The position numbers and the translations under genes are program-made. From Rutstroemia sp. NJR-2017a BVV2 (lineage: Eukaryota; Ascomycota; Leotiomycetes; Helotiales; Rutstroemiaceae), in the NCBI GenBank assembly GCA_002946415.1, contig NJPS01000071.1, positions 1 to 64,000 of the forward strand: a stretch of DNA of 64,000 nt, read 5' to 3'. Within the stretch, counting starts at the first letter, position 1. Each line of letters begins with the position of its first letter. Shown here piece by piece: positions 57,385-64,000 of the stretch. Under the pieces are notes generated by a model. The model made no database searches. It was not told the origin of the DNA and saw only the letters and a program-made list of their open reading frames with translations.

Positions 57385-60013
57385 CTATGCATTTACCTGT
57401 TCCTCCTTCCCCAGACAGTCGATTGCCGTGTTGAATGCCTTGATCATCCCATCGTACATTATACTATGGTCGTGGAATGTGCCGGTAAAGATCGCTCCGT
57501 CTCTGATTGGAAAAAGAACATGTCGGAGCTCGCGAGCCAACGGTTTGAGGTTCTCGAACTTCGGCGCAAACTCCACGATAATGTTCTCAAATCTATTTTT
57601 GTCCATGTGGCCATGCTTCGTATTCGCAATTTCTGTATATGTTCCAGTATACCAACCTCGCAGTAGATTGGTCTTCAATCTTATCAGCTTATTAAGTTTT
57701 GGTCTACCAGTACCTTCGTAGCCATATCGGACGCACATCCATAAGAAAACGTAAAAAAATGACTCGAGGTCGTGCCGGTACGTGTGACCGTTGCCTTCAA
57801 GAACCTCGATCGCCATAAACTGCATTGTGCCAGTCCGGTGACGAGCCCCACTTGGTATACTGTCCAGCTCCTTTGCCAAGTCCAAGTCAATTAGTCTTCC
57901 TTTCGGGTCACCTTCAGCAGGGAGCTCGGTGATGATGATATTATTTTCGGAGATATCCCGATGTAGAATCTTTCCATCCTCTAGTAGTGACCTATGGCCT
58001 CGGATAGCATCGCGTAGCACCTCTAAAAGCTCTCTAACTGAATGATATTCGCGGAGAGGTCGTCCAGCCGGTGAAGTTACCAAACAGTAGTTCACTCGGT
58101 TGTCATACGTCTCACTTTCGCAATCTGTGAAACTGTCGACTCCGGCTTCTTGAATACAGTCGACGTTATTCCGCTGCCACTCATTCCGGCAGTGGGCCAG
58201 ACTGTCAACTACCGTTTCTTGAATGCTGTGAGCGCCGATTGCGTCTAGCTCGCCTTCTTTAATGCGCACATTTGTCCCGCTGGCATAACTACCGTCGGAT
58301 TTAGATCTCTTCAGTCTGCTCCCCGGATCAAGTCTTTCATTTCTTTTTCTTTTCTGTCCAGAGAAAGATGTACTTGCATCAATTCCTAGGCCCATCAAGC
58401 GGTTCGCACTACTCCCTGATCTCCCTCTGAGACTTGATTTAGAGTACGCCCGACTGGATTCCGGACTGCCGTCGACCCAAGAAGCTTTGCTCGATAGCCT
58501 TCGTGGCCTTCCGAATTTCATGTCTCGTCGGAAATGCGAAATAGTGTCCGGGTCGCCGTCAATAACAATCTGCTCATGATTGAACCACGTAGCAATGCCT
58601 GTAACCCCCCTCTCTTTGGCCAGCTTCAATAGTTCTCCCTCACGCTGCCTTTTATCAGACGGCCAAGCAAACTTGACCATATACTCCCATTCTGTGGAGT
58701 CGCTCCTCCTTCCTCGATAACACGTTGTTCCACGGCACACTATCGCTTTTGTCGAGGCGATTGGCTTGTCCTCCAAAGAAATTTTCACATCTCGTGCTAT
58801 GATATACTTGCCGTTGCCATCATGCTTAACGAATGTATTCAACCCCAACTCGGTGTCCGTCATCAATGCATACCCAGCAATAACCCTAATGAATCGCTCA
58901 GGCTCTTTGTGTATATCGAACTTTTCAGAGTTGTACGAGCCAGATCTGTCGAACACCCAGAGTCGCATCATGCTTCTGCAGATCGTAAAACCAGGGACGA
59001 ATCGCCGCTCCGGTTGACTTCCGAATACCTCATGCGCATACCCTGCCAATTGTACTAATGTTTTTGTAGAGCCATCCTCATCGGGATTTTGTTTGTGTTC
59101 CCCAATGATAAGTACATTTGACCAGTCGTGCTTGCCATGTAGTAGGACAGCATCGGCGGGAGTGAGAAAAATGTCAAGCTTGCGATCAGCCTCCGAGCCC
59201 CTCAACACTTTGTTCGCCGATGTGTAATACCTACGGCCCAATCCGCTGAGAATAGTGTCCTGGAATTTCGTGAACCACTCAAAAAATGGACCTTGAAGTG
59301 AAGGCTCTGGCCACCCGCTCCAACGGCCTTCTGCATATTGGGCCCTCGACTCTTCGTAGATATCCCTTGTGTTATTTATCCAGGACTTCCCCTTGAAGTA
59401 TCGTTCGTAGAAGCCTCCGACATCATAGTAGACTCGCCCGGTAAGCTCCTCGAGTATTCGCTGATCAACTTCGTCGTGTGTTTGTTCAACCCCCCTCTGA
59501 GAAGCGGAGCTAGATCGAAGCGGCGTGTCGAAAACGGCTTTCTCGAAGGCAGTCGGTGGCGTTACTCGTTTCGGGCTGGTGGTTAAGATCAGGTTGAACA
59601 CAGTATGCCATATCTCCACGTCAGGCGCATTATTAACAACCAGCTCCACCAAAGGGATTATTGACTTAATGTCGAAATCCCTGGAGCCAACTTTAGCTCC
59701 AAGGCTGAATAGATCTGCACGTAGACCAGTTTTGCGATCGATCGGCGAACATAGGATACGAGCGGCCGGGCAGGTCTGCAAGGCCACGATAAGATCAAGG
59801 ACCAGGTCTTATATATATATTAGCAAGATAATTAGTTGCTGGATAGTGATGCTAACCCGAGGCAGATTCTGTGGAAAAGATATCCTCAATAGCACGAGAT
59901 AATTCAACGAAACTTAGACGTACTTGAGATGATTCAAACTGGCGACGGAAAGCAACTAATCCTTCTTTGATAGGATGACTGTTGATTATCTCTGCTTCTT
60001 CGGTAGCGTCCAT
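57385..60013 (-). CDS. FunK1-type protein kinase
   Basis: Two exons (60013-59857 and 59807-57385) over a 49-bp intron (GTTAGC donor, TTGCTAATA branch, ATAAG) give 859 residues. The start MDATEEAEIINSHPIKEGLV is the first ATG in frame. The N-terminal half (about 170-430) is the FunK1 upstream region (GEHKQNPDEDGSTKTLVQLA, WVFDRSGSYNSEKFDI). A Ser/Arg-rich insert with KRKRNER spans about 500-580. The kinase core has the catalytic loop ILHRDISENNII near 668, a variant DFG as LIDLDLA near 693, and the activation-end GTMQFMAIEVL, which lacks the usual APE. FunK1 kinases are fungal and expanded in plant-associated and basidiomycete fungi; substrates are not known. The catalytic Asp and metal-binding Asn and Asp are present, so it may be active. 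Confidence 0.88.
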
Positions 60014-60775
60014 AATAGAGTAGGTATATCATGAAGTATAGTAGAAATGTCGGAAGGAGGGCAGCACGATCTCAAAGCATGAAGGGAGAATTGAAGACGC
60101 GATAAGAAAGGGCGAGGAAATAAATTGATTGATTGATTGATTCAATTTATCCGGGCAATGCCCGTTCTAGTAGCCTCAAGGCCGTTATCCAGGCTTATAT
60201 AAGACTGGGTCTTCCGCCACACTAGGTGCAGAAATTAATTGCGCAGAGGCCATCAATATTAAACTCAGTGTATTTACAGGACGATTATTTTATATTCTAC
60301 CATACAGAGCTTCTAACTCTTGCTCCTTCAAGCTCAACTAATTTTTTTATACGCCAAGGCATCTCTCTGATCCTTTTCGAATTTGTACGATCGTTATTCG
60401 GTCTCATTCTCGCTCAATTGCTGCTTTGAATTCCGCAACTGTTATCCATCTCCCCACCACGCAAACGTTGCTTTATTAAACACCTTCCAGTGCTGATGAT
60501 CAGGCCTGGACACAGTTATGCAATTGCTACCCCAACCTCCCCTCCAAACCACCGGCCTTTGCAGAGATACCGTCTTCCCTCTCCAGGTTACCTCCGATCA
60601 TACAAAATGCCATCTAGCTTGTGGGGATCCAAAAGCAGGCACCGCCCTCCCTATCCCCCACCAAACCCATTGTATACCATCATAAGTGAATCCTCCTGCT
60701 CTGCTACCAAGGCGTGTATAGATCGAAGTTGGGAAGTTGATAATTCGTCTAGTGCAGTGGTAGGTCTCATACTAC
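60014..60775. other. Intergenic, no gene supported
   Basis: Contains a short TTGATTGATTGATTGATT microsatellite (about 60125-60142) and frames of fewer than 100 codons with Pro/Arg-rich noise. Nothing recognised. Confidence 0.4.
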
Positions 60776-61378
60776 TCAACGCATAAAGGCTGTTCGCACA
60801 GATCGAGAGTGGTGAATCCTATATCGATACTCCAGATGGCTCCTCTTTTGGGAAGAGATGACTTCGTAGTTATTGTTGAAGATGATGGTATTATCCTCTG
60901 TTTTGTGATAATTGTAGTGTTGCAGAGTACGCAATCCGATGAGGCGATCGTCGCAAAGAAAAACCGAGATCTGGCCTTTACCATCAGCTAACCACAGCAA
61001 AAATCCATCGCGATCGGGCTTCTCTCCCCCTTTCAATTTACCAGACTCCATCAAACGACTCAAACTTAGCTCTGCAGACTCTCAAAAGAGAGTTGAAGGT
61101 TCATAGAATGCGCTACATTGATATTGAGTCTTCGTCTTCCAGCGAGAGTATCTGGCATGGTCAATTGATGCCTCCATTTCGAAGGCAGCTATTTTTTTGG
61201 GCGTGGCTGATAGCTGCGCCATTACGGCTACTGACAGAACAATTCTTCGGGGGCTTGGGTGATTGATTATGGTCTTGCGGTTGTTCCCTTTCTTCTTTTC
61301 TTCTACCCACATATATATCTTTAGCGATATGCAGGCACTTTGTATATGACCAGAATCGTGAGTGCGCTCTGTGCGCAA
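60776..61378 (-). pseudogene. Reading frame interrupted by one TGA, family unknown
   Basis: On the minus strand a frame of about 200 codons runs from 61378 to 60776 with a single TGA at about 61084-61082. Upstream it reads ISLKIYMWVEEKKKGNNRKT and FEMEASIDHARYSRWKTKTQ; downstream it reads LSRLMESGKLKGGEKPDRDG and FLLWLADGKGQISVFLCDD. The balanced, charged composition on both sides of the stop suggests a genuine former coding exon. I do not recognise it; it may be the 3' end of an ankyrin- or NACHT-type gene, given the N-terminal fragment at 61695, although that is on the other strand. Confidence 0.35.
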
Positions 61379-61694
61379 GTACCCAAGCTTCGCATCGACC
61401 CATATGCTAAATATTTATCGCAACCTTGTTGGAATGTATTCCGATATACAATTTGATGTAAGTTCTACTCTTTGAACTTCGATTTCGGTATTTCATTCAA
61501 GGTTAAAAGATGGCCAGTCCAAAGATATGTATATAGTTCGACGTGGCTTATGTATGTCAGATTCGACTCTGCCTAAAAGGCGTAAAACTCAGCCTTGTTG
61601 ATTTAAAGGTCAACGATATATTCTATCATTTGAAGACGACGAATCTCTCATTCTTTACTTCTTTGTGTAGTACTGCGAGCAAATTAATATCACG
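61379..61694. other. Intergenic, 5' flank of the NLR-type N-terminal fragment
   Basis: Contains nothing coding. Confidence 0.4.
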
Positions 61695-62055
61695 ATGAGC
61701 TTTGGCTTCAGTATAGGCGACTTTATTGCAGTGATTGAGCTTGTCAAAAAGATACGGAAGGAATTTGTTGATGCACCGAGTCAATTCAAGGATGTTTTCG
61801 ACGAGTAGGTTGTTTTAACTATATTCTGAAATATACTGACTCTTCAAATTATACAGAGTTAGAAGGCTCTCCATCGTGCTACAAGATATCGAGGTTATAC
61901 TACCTGAACCAAACCTCTATACCCAGCAGAGTGCAGAATTGAAGGAAATCACCGATGGCTGTGTTAGGGTTCTCGAAAACCTACAACGAACACTAAACAA
62001 ATATGGCGAATTGAGGTCGGACCCTAAACTCCATGCTTTTTCCCCTTTTTGGTAA
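61695..62055 (+). CDS. Solitary NLR/ankyrin-type N-terminal domain (truncated STAND gene)
   Basis: Two exons (61695-61804 and 61857-62055) over a 52-bp intron (GTAGGT, TACTGAC branch, TACAG) give 102 residues. The start MSFGFSIGDFIAVIELVKKI is the signature opening of the helical N-terminal domain of many fungal NACHT-ankyrin and related STAND proteins. It is followed by VRRLSIVLQDIEVILPEPN and VRVLENLQRTLNKYGEL, as in the family. In full-length members several hundred residues follow (a linker, NACHT, then ankyrin repeats). Here the frame closes after a short unrelated tail, 52 bases before the stop of the converging transcription-factor gene. It is either a decapitated remnant or a free-standing signalling domain; the open frame and good splice keep the second option alive. 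Confidence 0.6.
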
Positions 62056-62107
62056 CGCAACGTTCCGTTCCCATGCATGCATACAACTCGCCTCAGCTCA
62101 ATCCCAT

Positions 62108-64000
62108 TCACTCCTTGTCCTCCCACCAATAAACCCCCCGGAGCACCTTCCAACACCATTCCGCCAATGGATCATGCGCCTCCTTGAGATCACGTATCCA
62201 ATCCAACATAAGCAGAATCGACTGCTCCACGTCGCGCTGATAACGCTCCCCGCAGAGATTCTCGACGATGTATTTTAGCATAGCGTTGTGTTTGGTAAGA
62301 TGCATAACGAGGAGAATGCCAAGGAAGTTTTGCGACCAGCAGAAGAGGTAGGGAATGAGGCGTTTGCGGCGGGAGGGTGGGGAGAGAAGGAGCGGCCAGA
62401 GGAGACAGGCCTAGAGGTTTTGTCAGTCTGATCGGGATCGAGAGATGGTATATAGAAAGAGAGGCAACAAGAAAAAGAAATACATACACGCAGACATTCA
62501 GCCACGCTCTCCGCATCCTCCTGCGTCGTCTGTTCTGGGAAATGCAACGCCTTATACAAGAACGGTCTGTGAACCATGTATTTGGCATAATAGTACCTAG
62601 TTCTCAACAACGCAACCTGGATATCATATATATAGGGGTAGAGTGCCGGTTCGGTGTCGGTATCCGGGGTGAAGAGAGGTAGCCGAGATTGCTGAGGTGA
62701 ATGTAGAGAGTTCAATGAAGGGTCCAATGCATGTTGTGGTGGCGGCGAAGGATGTGTTGAGAGAGTAGGAGACGGCGCAGTTGGTCCGGTCGTGGAAAAA
62801 CTTGACCCAGGAATGGTGGGGCTAGGAAAACTGGTGGGTTCGTCTTCGGACCATTGCAGATCGCGAGGGAGGAGCTGCCGCCATTGTGTTAGTTGCGAGC
62901 CGAGCTGACGGAAGTAGTTGCTGGTTGATGGGCCAAAGTCATCGGCAGAGCCGCTTTGTGTGTCGCTGGTCGACTGAGATACTATTCAGAATGGAAGATA
63001 CTCATTAGTTGATTTTCCCGAAATTGTCAAGGTGTTTTGGCAAAGAGGGAACCCTCACAGTCACGGATGTTCGTGTGTATGTTGGCACAAATTCTGCGTA
63101 GAGCAAGTTCGGATGCGTAATGCATTTGCCAGTGCGACTGCTGATTTGCTCTATGATCGGCATCGCAGAACGGCGTATTGAATGTCGGTAAACCGACCCG
63201 GTTCTCGAGTAACAGGAGCGTGCTCAGTGGTAAATCAAGTTCTAAGTGCAGACTCCTGCGTTTGTTTTAGCCATGCCGAACCTCTCGACATATCTGTCCA
63301 TGTGAGTACTTACGTTTCCTGTATCGCGCAATGCCAGTACGCACGTTTAATCAGATCTCCCTTCGCAGTACTCCAGTCAATTTCATTACTAGGATATATG
63401 TGAATATAGATATTTCGACGATAATAAGTTGGAACATGGAGATGCTCTTACCACGTGATCAAGACATGGCACGCTGATGATGCCGAAACCATTAGCCTCC
63501 AAAAATCCTTGTTTGATCATTAGTTGCTCGACATCAACGACTTTGGACTTCTAATCTTTACCACGTGGCGAGAACAGCATTGGTTGTAGAGCCTATATGT
63601 GTTAGCAAATGTGATCCGTTTCCCCTATGACTGGTTCATATGCTGGATGGCATACGCAGCTAATGAAAATATCTGAATATTCTCAAGATCGCACCCAGTC
63701 ATTACAAATCCAATCTGTTTTCTAGCTTCATTGTAGAGCGAGATTCCTGGTGGTCTATCTGGCACACCACCACCTCTAATCCCGCTGGGTTGACCACTGC
63801 TAGTTTCCATAGGAGCACTATAGCTACTTTTAAGAGCCAGTTCTCCAAGAGCAAAGACAAGCAACGTGATGACGGATTCCTTATCCCCATCAAATCCTTC
63901 AGCGTATACCTTGTTAAGATTCTCCGAGAAAAAGTTTTGGCGATCCAGGAACGGATAAAGGAGGTTGAAAGTGTCAAAGTAAGCGTCAGCGAGTCGATTC
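62108..64000 (-). CDS. Fungal transcription factor with middle-homology region (Zn2Cys6 family), 5' end outside window
   Basis: Seven exons are visible on the minus strand, the first running off the right edge. Introns lie at 63593-63655, 63508-63561, 63389-63451, 63256-63313, 62982-63058 and 62411-62487, with GTATGC, GTAAAG, GTAAGA, GTAAGT, GTGAGG and GTATGT donors. The joined frame reads AYFDTFNLLYPFLDRQNFF, DFWRLMVSASSACHVLI, KGDLIKRAYWHCAIQETSLH, ELDLPLSTLLLLENR, YDIQVALLRTRYYYAKYMVH, LLLSPPSRRKRLIPYLFCWS and AEWCWKVLRGVYWWEDKE before TGA at 62110-62108. These are blocks of the fungal-specific transcription factor domain (Fungal_trans type). The Zn2Cys6 DNA-binding cluster should lie upstream, beyond base 64000. 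The regulon is unknown. Confidence 0.88.

Noticed and set aside
1..64000. tRNA or rRNA genes, CRISPR-like arrays, secondary-metabolite core enzymes
   Set aside because: No TTCGA-loop/acceptor pairing, rRNA core, spaced repeat array, or PKS/NRPS/terpene-synthase motif was seen by eye. A tRNAscan or profile run would be decisive.

Overview
The window is a chromosome end of a filamentous ascomycete (Pezizomycotina). It opens with about 20 CCCTAA telomere repeats. The genes carry 48-141 bp introns with GTAAGT/GTATGT-type donors and CTAA(C/T) branch sites. The families are typical of this group: an NB-ARC/TPR NLR, a FunK1 kinase, a C2H2 factor, a Zn2Cys6-type factor with the fungal middle-homology region, and a chromodomain protein. 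Transposons are degraded by C-to-T changes, mostly CAG/CAA to TAG/TAA, as repeat-induced point mutation (RIP) leaves them. A Leotiomycete-like host is only a guess.

Layout. 1-119 telomere. 120-2440 a 5'-truncated, stop-riddled LINE that abuts the telomere. 2441-20300 a very AT-rich, RIP-degraded block with relics of Ty1/copia elements, unassigned relic reading frames and tandem repeats. 20680-24430 a gene island of normal composition with one intact NLR-type gene (alpha/beta hydrolase, NB-ARC, TPR). 24500-32085 a second, even more AT-rich block with another copia relic and an LTR-like repeat. At about 32086 composition switches abruptly to normal, and from there to 64000 the window is mostly single-copy genes separated by minisatellites, MITE-like sequences and LINE debris.

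Genes right of the boundary: a chromodomain protein; two fungal proteins of unknown function with in-frame coding minisatellites; a small glycine-rich protein; a multi-pass membrane protein; a small basic protein; a four-finger C2H2 factor; a SesA/NACHT_N-like relic; a SET-like protein gene broken by one amber codon; a 94-residue MADS-box protein; a FunK1 kinase; a lone NLR/ankyrin-type N-terminal domain; and the 3' part of a Zn2Cys6-family transcription factor running off the right edge.

There is no operon-like logic. The common themes are (1) nonself-recognition (STAND/NLR) genes at several stages of birth and decay, (2) chromatin or transcription proteins beside a heterochromatin-like boundary, and (3) coding tandem repeats that look recently homogenised. 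Gene models were assembled by eye from reading frames and splice motifs, and no similarity search was run.
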